Assembly (NCBI GenBank): GCA_949825065.1
Contig: OX463841.1
Span: 21,633,381 to 21,697,380 of the forward strand
Direction of reading: 5' to 3'
Source: Odontocerum albicorne
Taxonomy: Eukaryota; Arthropoda; Insecta; Trichoptera; Odontoceridae
Length of the DNA stretch: 64,000 nucleotides
Shown here: positions 22,651 through 34,328 of the stretch, piece after piece
Position numbering within the stretch: the first letter of the stretch is position 1
How the letters are laid out: the number at the start of each line of letters is the position of its first letter
Made by a program: the position numbers and the translations under genes
The notes under the pieces: generated by a model
What the model was told of the DNA's origin: nothing
What the model saw: the letters and a program-made list of their open reading frames with translations, nothing else
Databases searched by the model: none

Positions 22651-23483
22651 GTGTATAATCTAAATGAAGGAAGATCAACATCGATCGATAAGAATCAAGT
22701 AATGGCTAACGCCAACGAGACCACACACAGTACACTAAGAAGAAAAATATGATAAAAGTTAAAATACTAAAGCGGAGAATCGTTGCACAAAAACAGTGGT
22801 CGAAAAGAGGCTATGATAGATCAGACAGACTGTCTGGATCTTATTTGGAGAATGTTCCACTGATCAGTACAACGTCTTCCATGAAAGTGGAATCCCATGA
22901 ACTAAAAATAGCAGAAAGTGGAGGTATTTGGGTGGAGAAAGTGGAGATATATCTCTAGGTAGTGGATATATCTAGACTTATGATAAATAGTTTAATCTTA
23001 GTTTCATTTGATCAATGTCTATTATCTTTTGAACAATAGTATCCCTCTCCAAAAAAAGACCTTGAAAATGCCTTCTTTTATTATTATCATATATTTTGTT
23101 ATTTTGCTAACCTCTGAATACTGAAGAACGCTGAAAGAGCTGTAAAGATAAGGGCGTTTGAATTCGAGCAATTTATTACTTTTCATATCCATTCCTTTTT
23201 GACTCCAGCTATTCCAGATCCATAAATTTTATTGACTTGCGGGTCACTTGCGAATAACTGCTACCATTCAGTAGAAAATAATGTAGTTTTGTTATCTTTG
23301 TAGTAGTAATCTTTTAAAACCAATGAAATATTCACTGTGATTTATTTAAGGCATGATTAAATAATCACATAGCTAATATCCACAAAATTTAGAATTTAAA
23401 ATAAAAATGGAGTTGTACTTTTAAGTTCGTTCATTCATACGAAATATTATTACATATATAGTATGTTATGTATGTATTGTTTC
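22651..23483. other. Intron sequence, nothing recognised
   Basis: Overlapping short open frames at 22567-22958 show no domain. No repeat recognised. Confidence 0.4.
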
Positions 23484-23745
23484 GTAATTTGTTTTTAACA
23501 AACACTGTTCATTTAACTTTTTGTAACGGTATAACCCTACGGGTTTCAAGGCTTTCACCTCATCATCAGGGAGCACAAACGACACACAAACAGTCTTGTT
23601 TGTGATCCCCTGATGATGAGGTGAAAGCCTTGAAACCGGTAGAGTTATACCGTTACAAAAAGTGGAATGAACAGTGTTTGATAAAAAGAAATGACAATGT
23701 CTTTAAACCTCCACAATGTTAATGCCTTAACCAGAAATAATATTG
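23484..23745. mobile_element. Fold-back MITE F1, near-complete hairpin
   Basis: The left arm (AACGGTATAACCCTACGGGT, CAAGGCTTTCACCTCATCAT) is the inverted complement of the right arm (GATGATGAGGTGAAAGCCTT, ACCGGTAGAGTTATACCGTT) around a short centre with ACAAAC/GTTTGT. Transcribed, it would make a long hairpin of about 100 bp per arm. The right arm is complete to CTCCACAATGTTAATGCCTT; the left outer part is shortened. Other copies: 2620-2735, 36605-36860 and 42283-42500. It encodes nothing and needs a transposase from elsewhere. Confidence 0.88.
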
Positions 23746-25049
23746 TATATAAATGTCGCGATGATGATGGGTGATTGAGAATGATTGTCAGCTATCCTGT
23801 GAATAGAAGACACCTAGGCTTATTGTGGGCACATTGTTGCACTTCACCTACTGATTGTTGGTTGATGGATTTTTTGAAGAATTTATGAAATGCATGATAT
23901 CAAATATAGAAAAGCGGTAATTCATATAGTTGTTTAGTATGATCTAAGATTAAAATCAGTCTAGAAATGAATCTGTCAGAAATCGAATCTGAAACGCCCG
24001 CGAGCATAGCATGCTTACCTTTAGACCACAAATTTAGAGATACATATTGTGTTGTTAATATTAAAATTAATATAAAAATATTTACAATATATGTAAAAAA
24101 AACTAAAAAGAAGAGATGTAATAAATGAAAAATATATTATTTAAAAATATAATTTCAATATTGTATTACTGAAAAATAGTTCCAATAAAATACAAACGAG
24201 TGTGCGAACCACATATTGACACACATTTTTTTTAAATAACTTAATTATTTTTTCGAATTATCACATTTTGTTACATGTTTTTATTTGCTGCAATAATTAT
24301 TCAACTCGCTGAAATCACCGTTTTGCTTAGTATGCATGAATTAATTTTTATAATAATTTAAATAAAACTTTCAGGTAGCCACATTTTCGTTGGACATAAA
24401 AATAATACAAGGCAAATCAGATTTCTTGAACACGACATAAAATGTTTTAGTCATAAATGTCGCCATTCAAAGCGAAAACTAGATTATCTCGATTTTTTGC
24501 GATATTTTGTAGTTTTATAAATTTTTTGAAAGTCAATGTATTCGAGTTAATATAACCACAAAATGTGATCTCTTAATTCACATTACTTTTCATTTTATGA
24601 AAAATAAAAGCTGCGATATCTCTAATTTAAATTAATATAATATTAGAAAAAAATACTTGTGGATTAGAATATTATAATTCTAAAAATGATAAAATATTCG
24701 TTTTAAATCGTTGTTTTTGATACGAAGATACGTTGTGTCGGACCGCATTGATCCGAAGTATTGTTTGGTAAATTTTGACATCTAAAATTAGGCTACTTTT
24801 AAAATTCAAGTTATTAAAATGATGTATTAAGTGATATTATTTCGATATTAAAACGCACCAAGAGACCGGCTGGAGTATTTCAAGAGAAGCAAAGCTGGCA
24901 TTCGTATAGTGGAATTTTGGTCCCCATAAAGGATATATAAGCAAAATTGGACGTGGCAAAAAAAAAACAATAAAAGTAAGATGGATGTGTGGAAAAAATG
25001 AATGACAGAATAAGGAATGAGCATTAGGAAACAAAATGCAATTTTTAAG
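23746..25049. other. Intron sequence; one tRNA-like remnant
   Basis: The minus strand at 23955-24030 shows a tRNA-like remnant (GTGGTCTAAAGGTAAGCATG, then CAGATTCGATTTCTGAC), probably a SINE head. The rest is A+T-rich with no coding pattern. Confidence 0.4.
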
Positions 25050-25310
25050 ATTAAGAAAGGAGAACGCAGAACGAATGAGTTGTGAAAGATTTATAAGGTA
25101 CGAGAAGTTTGGTAAGACCTAGAGAAACTTGGCACGACGATGAAAATTTAAATCTGAAAGGGGTAAGAGTGACAAGTCTTTATAATATAAAAGTATGCCT
25201 GACGAAATGTATGTATGTAGCGGAAACGAAAAAGGTATGCCAGGATAAAATTAAGTGGAAATCTGGTTGTCTTCCTTAACAGGGACATGGCGTGATGATG
25301 ATGATGATAA
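25050..25310 (+). pseudogene. LINE 3' end with GACATGGCGTGATGATG tail
   Basis: A decayed coding tail (GKVCQDKIKWKS-like near 25235) is followed by CAGGGACATGGCGTGATGAT and a (GAT)n run. The same terminal signature (CAGGGAAATGGCGTGATG) marks the LINE ends at 27010-27040, 31920-32205 and, reversed, 58660-58865. The coding part has many stops. Confidence 0.6.
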
Positions 25311-25633
25311 TGACGATGACCAAGAGTGCATTATTGACTCTCTTGTAAAGCTTCTAGTTTTTCGTTACTTCACAATATTCTAATGTATGATATACGTTCA
25401 GTACTGTAGAAAGCTTGCTAAGAAATTTGATGTATTATTTTTTCATTTAAATCTACTCGTATATAAAAATCAAGATTCAAATAGTTCAACATTTTACTCA
25501 ATGGTTTAGATCACTATCCAGAAGCAGCTGTCTTTAAGAATCGTTAACTAGCGCCATTGGATTAATAATCATTATGTGCCATTGATGATAACTTGAATTT
25601 TAAACTTCGGCAGCGTTTGATTAAGTGCTATAT

Positions 25634-26510
25634 ACTAACTTGATCAAAAAGTTTTACGACCGGCCACCATGTGGCGCTGTCAGTCACCCGATAGTAATTT
25701 TTTTTGTTTGGTTACCACATCTATCATTGACACTTCCCTTCAAATTTCAGCGTCATTGCTTGACATTTGTAAAAGTTACGCTGTACTGAGTACATCTACC
25801 TTTGTGCGTGTTTTCGATTTTTTTACAAGTTTGAAAATGGCATCAACTGTGCATCAACGAGTTTGCATTCAATTTTGTGTGAAAAACGGATTTAACGGTC
25901 CGCAGACCTTGGAAATGTTGGAGAAGTGTTTTTCCGTGGCACGAACGCTTTAGAAGTGGTCATGAGTCGGTCGAGGATGACAAACGCAGTGGCAATCGAA
26001 AACCGATGAAAACATCGATAAAATCAAAGAAATGTTGGCCGAAAACCGCAAATTGACCATCAGAGAGCTAGCAGAGGACTTGAACATCGCTTATGGATCC
26101 GCTCAAGACATTTTGGTTAATGATTTGGGCCTCAGACGTGTCGCTGCAAAACTGGTGTCGAAATACCTCAATTTCTTGCAAAAAAAGGACCGCGTTGAAA
26201 TCGCGAAAGACATGATTTCCATGAGTTTTTGACCAAAAACAACACGAATACTATCCAGCAGCCTTCGAATTCACCTGATCTGGCTCCCTGCGACTTTTTC
26301 CTGTTCAACCGACTTAAAAAACCGCTTCGCGGAAAGCGTTAGAGCGTCCGAGAGGATGTCATGAAAAAATCGAAGACGGCTCTGGTGGACATACCGAAAA
26401 TTGAGTACCAGCGGTGTTTCGAGGATTGGATCAAGCGCTGGCGTAAGTGCGTTGCAGTCGATGGGGAGTACTTTGAAGGGGACCATATCGATTTTGATGA
26501 ATACACGAGA
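25634..26510 (+). mobile_element. Mariner element, internally deleted, 3' truncated
   Basis: A mariner-like left end (TGATCAAAAAGTTTTACGAC near 25641) precedes the transposase frame. An internal segment is missing from the transposase, and after its last residues the sequence changes without a recognisable right inverted repeat, so the right end seems lost. The protein sequence differs from the mariners at 17694 and 45141, so it is a separate mariner lineage. Confidence 0.75.
25837..26510 (+). pseudogene. Mariner transposase with frameshifts and a core deletion
   Basis: It starts at ATG 25837 with MASTVHQRVCIQFCVKNGF, the N-terminal helix-turn-helix typical of mariner. After about 39 codons a frameshift occurs near 25925; the second helix-turn-helix continues at 26032-26226 (RKLTIRELAEDLNIAYGSAQ). 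Then the sequence jumps from AKDMISM to FLTKNNTNT, deleting the region holding the first two catalytic Asp residues. The C-terminal part (SPDLAPCDFFLF, then KIEYQRCFEDWIKRW and VDGEYFEGD) follows, with a further frame change near 26340. The product is inactive. Confidence 0.88.
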
Positions 26511-27000
26511 TGCCTTGGTTACGCAATATTCCCATATGGACAGGTATCTAGACAGTTGAGGAGCCGTTCCTTGCCGCTCAAGACAGGGATATTTTCTCAA
26601 GAGTGATTGCATATGAGGAAGGAGGAGTGACACGGCATATGAGGAAGAAAAAGATCTTCTGTTATTATTTTATAGTAATAATCTAGATATCTGTCTAAAT
26701 GTCAAAAGCAACATTACTACTGTTTATTGTCTGGTGATTATTAAACTTTTATTTCTTATTGACAACTCGCTTTAAAATTTGCTTTCAGACCTCACTTCTC
26801 TTGAACGTGGTGTTAATTAGTTGCATTTCATTAAATAATAAATAAACTGGTTTTCAAGTGACATTTCATTAAAAAACAGCGGTATATAAGTTATTTATTT
26901 GTTGTTAGTACACAGTTAATTGACGAATCAATAAAGTTGTTTCTCGAGATTTTATATCATTCGTATCCTTTCTATTCACAAGTTTGATGTTCTGTCCTCT
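26511..27000. other. Intron sequence, nothing recognised
   Basis: The open frame 26361-26606 runs past the mariner end into a GAGGAAG-rich stretch, which is not recognised as part of any element. Confidence 0.4.
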
Positions 27001-27004
27001 CTGC

Positions 27005-27040
27005 CTACTCCAACAGGGAAATGGCGTGGTGTTATGTATG
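27005..27040 (+). repeat. LINE 3' terminal tail only
   Basis: CAACAGGGAAATGGCGTGGT matches the LINE 3' end signature seen at 25270 and 32165. No coding part remains upstream. The copy is directly followed by a SINE-B in the opposite orientation. Confidence 0.5.
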
Positions 27041-27325
27041 TTATCCTTTAACACAACCGAATTGGTGATACGGACAACATTGCTTTACGGACAATAACGC
27101 CCTCATAAATCAAGTTTAGACTCACCAGAGTAGACATGAAACCCGCGTTTCATCATTGCACTTGTTGGCAATATTACCTTGTACTATATTACGAGTATTA
27201 CAGTTGAACTCGTTTAAGCACGCAAGGGGCCTTTTTTCAATTATTTTTTCGTGTACAATCGGGAATCGAACCCAAAACTTCCTGCTAGAAATTAAGTGTC
27301 ACACCATTAGGTAATTACTAAAATA
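27041..27325 (-). repeat. SINE-B, reverse orientation
   Basis: It has a TTATCC edge and AACCGAATTGGTGATACGGA at the left, the TGCACTTGTTGGCAATATTA block, then a T-rich run and CGGGAATCGAACCCAAAACT (reverse of the B-box region) and a degraded A-box region near 27305. The order matches 29850-30182 but divergence is high. Confidence 0.6.
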
Positions 27326-27884
27326 AGTGTCACATCACTAGTAACAAGTATTTTGTGTGTAGATAACCTTACCATGTAACATACATACAGTATCAGTTAC
27401 ATAGAAAACTGAACGTTTATGGAACCGAGAGGATAACTATGAAGTGGAACTTAGGATGCTCATAACAATTACGAGCTTATGAAACTTGAACCGAGGCTGA
27501 ATTGCTTGCTCGGTCGTGTTTGGTTTCTTCAAGTAAAGACGAGTTTTAATTACTCTATTAGGCTTTGAGCAGCTGTTACGGGAGCTTTAGAGTTATAGTG
27601 ACTGTTTATTTGAACACATCCTGATGGCATAATCACTAAGGTTTTATCGAGATATTAGGCCTTATAATGCCGTTGTCTGCACCAGGGATTTGAAAACATT
27701 TTACCATTATGAAAAAAAGTAAATATAATATTATATAATGAAAGTCCTAAAGAAAATCAACACCACTGATACCTTTATTATTTGAATTCACCGGGTTTTT
27801 TAATGAAATAATATTAAAAATTATACTCATATCAAAATAAGGTATCTTTTACATTTAATCCACCATAGAAAATACGAGAAGTTG
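27326..27884. other. Intron sequence, nothing recognised
   Basis: No coding pattern and no repeat recognised. Confidence 0.4.
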
Positions 27885-28165
27885 TAAGTGACGAGATCAT
27901 GTTCAAAGAATGGATCAGATCCGGATTTTCCATATAGTTTCTCGTGGTTATCCCATAGGAAACCGACCACCAGGACGACTGTGGGAGTCCACATCTCTGA
28001 AGTAATCTAGGAAAAACATATCAATAATCACTGCAGAAAAAAAAGGTAGAGGTCAAATGCAGAGTAGAGTGGAGTGATATTAACTATGGCCCGTAGTGCC
28101 CAATTTTTAAACATAAACCTCAAAGCTCTAACTCATAATGTGAAGAAATCTCACCGAGAGAAAAG
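27885..28165 (+). pseudogene. Strongly decayed LINE C-terminal fragment
   Basis: Pieces such as RMDQIRIFHIVSRGYP, then GNRPPGRLWES, resemble the proline/arginine-rich C-terminal tail of RTE-type LINE proteins. Stops are frequent and no tail is visible. This is a tentative call. Confidence 0.35.
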
Positions 28166-29849
28166 CTGATACATATTACTTATTATTATTATACGAGTAA
28201 GTTATTGGGTATTCCATCATATAAAGAAGATGGTTTGTGCCAATGATAAATCGAAGGAAAGGAGAGAGTTGAAAAATAACCACTAAGGCACGAGTACGAA
28301 CTGTTTAGGGAGTTTAAGACAGTAAATTTAGATATGGAGAAATCTTTGATATGGATTCTATAGAGGTGACTTCTAACCACACAGTATCCTTTTCTTATCA
28401 TACATATGATAAATAATAATTCGTTTGGCCAAGTTTGCTCTATGGAACAAAAGCTTGGTGACGATTTTGACATTACTTCTTCACAACCAGTTTCGAAATT
28501 TATTATGTGGTCTGACAAAAATCCAAAAAGCACCTCCACTAAGGCCATCTTGAAGTCTTATTTATCTGGATAGCGAAAATGAATAAATGGTTTAGGTGTC
28601 TAGAATCCGAATAACCTCCAAAGATGGGGATTTATGCAAAATATCGGGGATATTATCTTGACATGCGGAGAAGAGCATACTTAAACCTATCTCCTTAACT
28701 AACATACTACTCGTATATGTACGAGTAGCAAGTTCAGTATTGTGCACACTCAGCTTCTGCCGAACGCTGATACGCTTGTAGCCTCGATTAACGTGGACAA
28801 ATTCTGAAATTATATATTCCAATCATGTATCTGACACAAAACGTCAACGATTGGGTAGAAAATAAACTAGAAAATTTCATGCATACCATAAACGTGACGT
28901 TTAATTTTTAACAAAATCTGTGGGGCTAATTACTTTATCAGAGCAAAGAGATGTGTGGTGAAATTCGGTTTGAGGATGTCAAATTTCAGCGAGAGAGGGC
29001 GAAGAAGCATGGAGTAGACTCGATCTGGCGTTGCTGGTATGACCATATCTATGGAACAAGAATAAGTTTGCACAGTTATCAGATTTATGATTATATATAC
29101 TAGTTATAATAACGCGTTAATGACGGAAGTAAATACATTTGTTTTAATATGACGTGTTGCTTTTGTCGCCATGTTGTTTCTTCTCTAGAGTCTCACTTGC
29201 TCGTTGTGTTTGATGCGATCGTCCCTTCCTTTTATCATTTGCAACTCTTTTTACAGTCATCATATCTAAGATTTTTCATTACATTTTGTAAGCAAGAGAT
29301 GAATTCCTTTGGAAGGATTTTTCCTCAATATTTCTGATTTAGTTCCTAAGAAAATCACCTCTTTTCCTCCGAGCAGTTTAGCTTATTCCTCCTTCTACAT
29401 TATCAAGCCATGGTTAGCCCAACCCCTTCACGATACATTAAATGATATCAACATCTGTGAGGGCGGAATGCTGTAGATGTCACAGCCGATAACTCGGTGC
29501 CATGACGCATCGTATTAGCCTTGGATTGTCAGCCTAGGGAAGGGGAATGTCTCTTAACAATTTGAATACGCCTATTTCCTCAGATAACGGGGCAGATATG
29601 AATGATTTAGTGGCAATTTCAGAGAAAAACTAAAAAAATATTTGCGATAGCCTATGGGTATATACGTTTTTCGAAAATATTCACAATTTGTTTTCATTTT
29701 ATATTAAAATAATTTGACATAAAATATTAGTGAAAATATCCTATTCATATTTATTTTATATTTAGCTTGGTTTTCCCCATTATTGTATTTTCCTATTTAA
29801 ATACCACTGCTCATTTTTTCCTGCAGATTTCTTATTTATTCCTTTGTAT
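28166..29849. other. 1.7 kb of intron, nothing coding recognised
   Basis: Minus-strand open frames at 28189-28548 and 28592-28822 have no recognised domain. A near-perfect palindrome CTACTCGTA-TATG-TACGAGTAG lies at about 28707-28728 and contains both orientations of the dispersed 8-mer. Confidence 0.4.
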
Positions 29850-30182
29850 GGTACCCCATAATGTATCCGAGTTGGCGATGCGGAAACTTTAAATAGTGTG
29901 ATCGGGAGAAAATATTATTTTCGGCCGCAGTAATTTAATCTTAGGGTTTAGAACTACTGGAGAAGGCACGGTTGCCTGAGTTCGTCATCGCATGTTTTTT
30001 TGCCAATACTGTCACATGTGAAGATACAATAACACTCGCACATGTTTAGGGCGTGGAGTATTGTTATCAGACGAACTCTTTTACCAAACTGGAACTCTTT
30101 TTTTTTTGGTGCCTTTGGGAATCGAATCCGAAATCCACAGGTGGAAATCAAGTTTTTACTAACTAGGCTACAGAGGTCGTCA
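29850..30182 (-). repeat. SINE-B, best full-length copy, reverse
   Basis: In reverse it starts with the tRNA-like head (ACGACCTCTGTAGCCTAGTT at the right edge; GGATTTCGGATTCGATTCCC as the B-box region), then a run of A, GTTTGGTAAAAGAGTTCGTC, GATAACAATACTCCACGCCC, GTGTTATTGTATCTTCACAT, CAGTATTGGCAAAAAAACAT and CTCCAGTAGTTCTAAACCCT, and ends GGGGTACC at 29850. It is about 330 bp long and non-coding, and best represents the family structure. Confidence 0.78.
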
Positions 30183-30964
30183 CATTTCTTTCGACATACA
30201 CGTATAACATATGTATATATCCAATATGATCTGTAACCTTTCGTGATATAGATTCTTCATCGACTCTTTCAATTATTTCTGATTCACCAACATTATCCTT
30301 TTGGGCTTTACTTGTACTATTAGATTAAAGTTATAAGTAAAGATTGTTTAAGCACTGGCCAACCTTTTTTTCAAAACATGAGAGAGAATATTTCTAAATA
30401 TAATACATATTATAAATAACAATATTTTTAGAAGAAAAATATTCTTTCTCGACGGATTGTTATCACAGATATTTTATTCGACACTAAATTATTATTAAAC
30501 ATTTAATTTGACATTTATTTGTTATTTTCCACTTTTTTGTTTTCACCGTGTATTTTTGTGATACGTGTCGACCACCTATCCCAAGGTTTGCTTTTAGGCT
30601 ACGTGTACTTATTATTTGATTACAATATCGTTTCTTGATTACGGTGACGTATATTATCATATTTGGAGATGTTGGTTATGTTCGAGATACTCCAAAATTG
30701 CATCCTATTAATATTTAACCTTAAAAAATATGACCAGTTTAATATGCCATAGTTTCGATAGAGACCTTCAATAGCTTAAAATTAAACATTGACGTTCTGT
30801 CGACACTATTTTGCGTGTTTAACAATCCAAATTCTCTTTCATATATTCGTGAAAAATTCAATTTTCTTTAAGAACATGGACGTTCGATTGGGTGATGAGA
30901 GTCTCCTCTGTATACCATACTAACATATCACACCTTATTTTACACATATTCGTTAGCGGTTTAC
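30183..30964. other. Intron sequence, nothing recognised
   Basis: A+T-rich, no coding pattern. Confidence 0.4.
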
Positions 30965-31075
30965 TTGATGCAGAATGAACTTCCAAAAGTTATCAGATAT
31001 GCACCATCCTTAATCACGTTCAAAAGAGACTTAGAAAAATTAGAATATCATTTCATTTTAATTATCCCTTATTTC
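30965..31075 (+). pseudogene. LINE RT extreme C-terminus fragment
   Basis: The frame reads ELPKVIRYAPSLITFKRDLE, resembling the W-N-x-L-P-x-x-I-R-x-x-x-S-x-x-x-F-K-x-x-L motif at the end of CR1/Jockey-type reverse transcriptases. The initial Trp is lost to a stop. Only about 35 codons are visible. Confidence 0.5.
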
Positions 31076-31919
31076 CCATCCTTATCCTTGAAATAATTTA
31101 TACCATATACTCTAGTTCTAGCATTATTGTTTAGACATAAGTATTTTTTACTCGAATGTATAAATATATTGTATATTTTTAAATGGCTAATCTCTAGCCC
31201 ACTAATTGGGTTTATCCATCCGGCCAGCGGACATTTGGGCGAAAAAATAATTAAAATGTACCCCATCCAATAACTTCAGCCACCATCTTCTATCCTTACA
31301 ATCAACTTATTTTATTTAAAAAAAAACTAATATTTTTAATCTATCAATAAAAGTAGGTTCGAATCTCGAATTGGAGTGTCCTTGGGGCTCCATTTAGAAA
31401 ACAAAAGTCTGTTTTCTAAATGGAGCTTTATAAAATGTCCTTTCATTATTATTCACAACTTGACGAATGAAAGATAAGCTGGTTGTTTGGAAGGAATGTA
31501 AAAGAGCAAAAGTCCACCAGATATACCATGCGTAACCTAAAATACTTAGGTCTAACTAGTGTCGTGTGACATTACAAGTGGGAAGCCTACTCCCATCAAG
31601 GATTTAGTATAATAAGTGCAATAAAAATTAATATTTAGTTTATTAATATTAATAGGAAATGCCAACAAGTAAATGGCCGAAACATTTGAGAAACTTTCGA
31701 ATTCCCTCAACGAAAGTTAAAAATGTAGCCACGAAACTCTTTAGCGACTTGATAATTTAATTTGTTTTTGGGTTTAAAATAGCAATAGCTGGCGAGATTA
31801 GTGTATTTTCCATCCAAACTAATTTACGCGTTTAATTACAAATAATTTTCCTTTTCTTATCTCAAATGGATATTTCTCCTCTTTATACTACTTTGTTAAC
31901 CATTTAAATAACGAAGAGA
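31076..31919. other. Intron sequence with one perfect hairpin
   Basis: Apart from the hairpin at 31387-31426 nothing is recognised. Confidence 0.4.
31387..31426. repeat. Perfect inverted repeat, 17-bp arms, 6-nt loop
   Basis: GCTCCATTTAGAAAACA at 31387-31403 and TGTTTTCTAAATGGAGC at 31410-31426 are exact complements around AAAGTC. No coding sequence or transposon adjoins it. It could be the centre of a small fold-back element or simply a hairpin-forming sequence. Confidence 0.9.
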
Positions 31920-32210
31920 TTAACTAACTTTAAATAAAATAACAGGGGTAAGTACGTTGAAAAATTGCACGTTGAAATGGTTTAGACATGTTGAACGAAT
32001 GTTATTAAAACATTACAATGCAAGCATGAGTGGGGGTTCACGATCGAGGACGATTTTTTTCAATTGTGGAAGTTAAGAAGCATTAACAAGAGGAACTTCA
32101 TAGATGAGGAAGAGGAGAAGAATGTATATCATGATAGAATAGTTTGGTTCGCTGTTCTTTTTACCTTACCCATCAGGGAAATGGCGTGATGGTATAAATG
32201 TATGTGACAA
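31920..32210 (+). pseudogene. LINE 3' end (LKWFRHVERM type) with GGCGTGATGG tail
   Basis: The translation shows NCTLKWFRHVERMLLKHYNA, a GGSRSRT block, and after frame changes an E-A-L-T-R-like stretch, then the terminal CATCAGGGAAATGGCGTGAT at 32173-32192. L-K-W-F-G-H-V-E-R-M is the standard start of the C-terminal tail in this LINE lineage. The minus-strand fragment at 49270-49620 is from the same lineage (HFERMADERLTKEIYNASV). Confidence 0.68.
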
Positions 32211-33020
32211 ATATTATAATACATTTTAAATAAAAAAGAAAACATAAAGAGATTAATAATTGAATAAATTTTCCTTAAATTCAATGCTCTAATAAAATAG
32301 GAAGTAAGAATATACACTTATGCAGTGAAAATATCAATTTTATTAAATTACCCTTTCTTTGATTCATTACAACCTGGAAAGTTTATTGCAATATAGGAAT
32401 CTTACTCACAAGCAAGACAGGTGTGGAAGAGGCCTGAAGTGATAACTGTACCAATGGAAATCGAACCAGTAAGGCCCAGATCGGAAGAGAGGTATCGTAC
32501 TATGATTCTGCGGTATAATTATAATAGTAATAACCCATATATATCATCGACGCTCTGAAATTCGTCCGAAGAAAAAAAATGTAAAATCCGCAGATGTCGC
32601 CCAAATAGCACATTATTGTTGATAATAATTGAGATACTTCTGATTTGTAATAACAGATGTCGCATTATTTTCACTTCAGTAAATAAAATTATGCGAACGC
32701 TGAAGTTTATTGTAAAATTCAAAAAATCTCCTTTAGCTACGTCCAGATGAAGTAAAATAAGTTATAGTCGCGAGTTAAGATTTCATTGTTTTGACATTCA
32801 GCTGATTGCTGATGTGCCTGGGCGGTATTGCTGTGTTTAATGTGATATTTTATTTAGGAAATTTATATAAAACTTATTTATACGAGAAGTAAGTAGTCAA
32901 GCCTGATAATATTTCATGTACAATTATCGATTTATAACAGATCAGAAATGTTATAAAGAAGCTCTGAAACCGTACATGGTACGGGTTAATTGTTTAGTTT
33001 ATAGTAATGAATCAAAAGAA
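32211..33020. other. Intron sequence, nothing recognised
   Basis: A possible reversed tRNA-like remnant near 32450-32510 (GGAAATCGAACCAGTAAGG) is too weak to call. No coding pattern. Confidence 0.35.
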
Positions 33021-33330
33021 TTCACCACAATTCAAGCATATACGCTGAGTCTGAACCCATGAGATAAACATGAAGCCATTTATTCACCACAATTCAAGCA
33101 TATACGCTGAGTCTGAACCCATGAGATAAACATGAAGCCATTTATTCACCACAATTCAAGCATATACGCTGAGTCTGAACCCATGAGATAAACATGAAGC
33201 CATTTATTCACCACAATTCAAGCATATACGCTGAGTCTGAACCCATGAGATAAACATGAAGCCATTTATTCACCACAATTCAAGCATATACGCTGAGTCT
33301 GAATCCATGAGATAAACATGAAGCAATTTA
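33021..33330 (+). repeat. Minisatellite, 62 bp x 5
   Basis: The unit starting TTCACCACAATTCAAGCATA begins at 33021, 33083, 33145, 33207 and 33269. The first four units appear identical; the last has two or three changes (GAATCC for GAACCC, GAAGCAA for GAAGCCA). Confidence 0.96.
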
Positions 33331-33930
33331 TTTATAAGTATTTTAATATGTATAATTAAACATAATATGTTGAATAAATTAAGATCTTTTGATTACATCG
33401 ATAAACTTAACTATTGTGTTATGTTTGTTATAACATATAAAGAAATGCAAAGTCAAGCTGTTTGTGACTGAAGGAACATGAAAAAGTAATGAAGGTGATA
33501 TAGTTTATTTTTATTTTATCTTTCCCATAAAAAAACATATTTCCCTAACAAGAAGGGGCCTCACCTTCGAAAACTTAACCCTAATATATAATTGCAGTGC
33601 CTGTTTGGGATCTCTTAGGGCCTTAATGCTCAACGCGGGATGGTTCCGCTACTAAATAAAATCCAGGGATTGGTCGAAGTATTATTTTATGGTTCAATTT
33701 AAATTAATTTACAAAGCATCAATACCAACGATATCGTGAAAGTAAATAATCCAAAGCGTAATTTTAAGAATAGCTTATTTACAGTATTTCATTACCTCTC
33801 TCGCTTTTGAGGTTGAAAATTGGATGCGTATATCTTCTCAATATTAATCTATTATATTTTTGACTTTCGAATCGTTTTAGTAGGATATAGTGCCGTCAAA
33901 CTCAGTTAGGAGGAATGTGGCGCTAGACTA
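33331..33930. other. Intron sequence, nothing recognised
   Basis: No coding pattern. A short G+C-richer segment at 33555-33650 has no recognised identity. Confidence 0.4.
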
Positions 33931-33932
33931 TA

Positions 33933-34317
33933 CTGCCCTCATAAGCAAAAACGCAGCTAATGGCAAAAGTTAAGTTTTGAGAAAACTGTACTTTTATTTT
34001 TTTCCATTGCTGCTTAAAAATGTCGTGATTCATAAACAAAAAAGCAGTAAAATGTGATTCATAAGCAAAAACGCAGCAAACGCATAGGAACTTGCTGTCT
34101 TTTTGTTTATGAATAACATTTTACTGCTTTTTAGCTTAGAAAAACCTAATATTTTGTAAAATTAAAAAATACATGATGTCGATTTTTATATTGAAATAAA
34201 TGGTTTTCTGTATTTTTTTTATGGATTATGGTTCAGAGTTTGATATGGGATATTGCCTCATACTTAGTTAAATTTCTAATTTTTTTCCGTAAGCTGTGTT
34301 TTTGCTTAGGACGGCAG
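33933..34317. mobile_element. Fold-back MITE F2 flanked by TA
   Basis: The termini CTGCCCTCATAAGCAAAAAC (left) and the complement of TTTTTGCTTAGGACGGCAG (right) are inverted repeats, and TA flanks both ends (33931-33932, 34318-34319), as expected for a Tc1/mariner-type MITE. Inside, a second pair of inverted arms carries AAAGCAGTAAAATGTGATTC and its complement GAATAACATTTTACTGCTTT. It has no coding capacity. Its right end is only about 10-30 bases from the 95-bp satellite. Confidence 0.82.
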
Positions 34318-34328
34318 TATATATTAAT

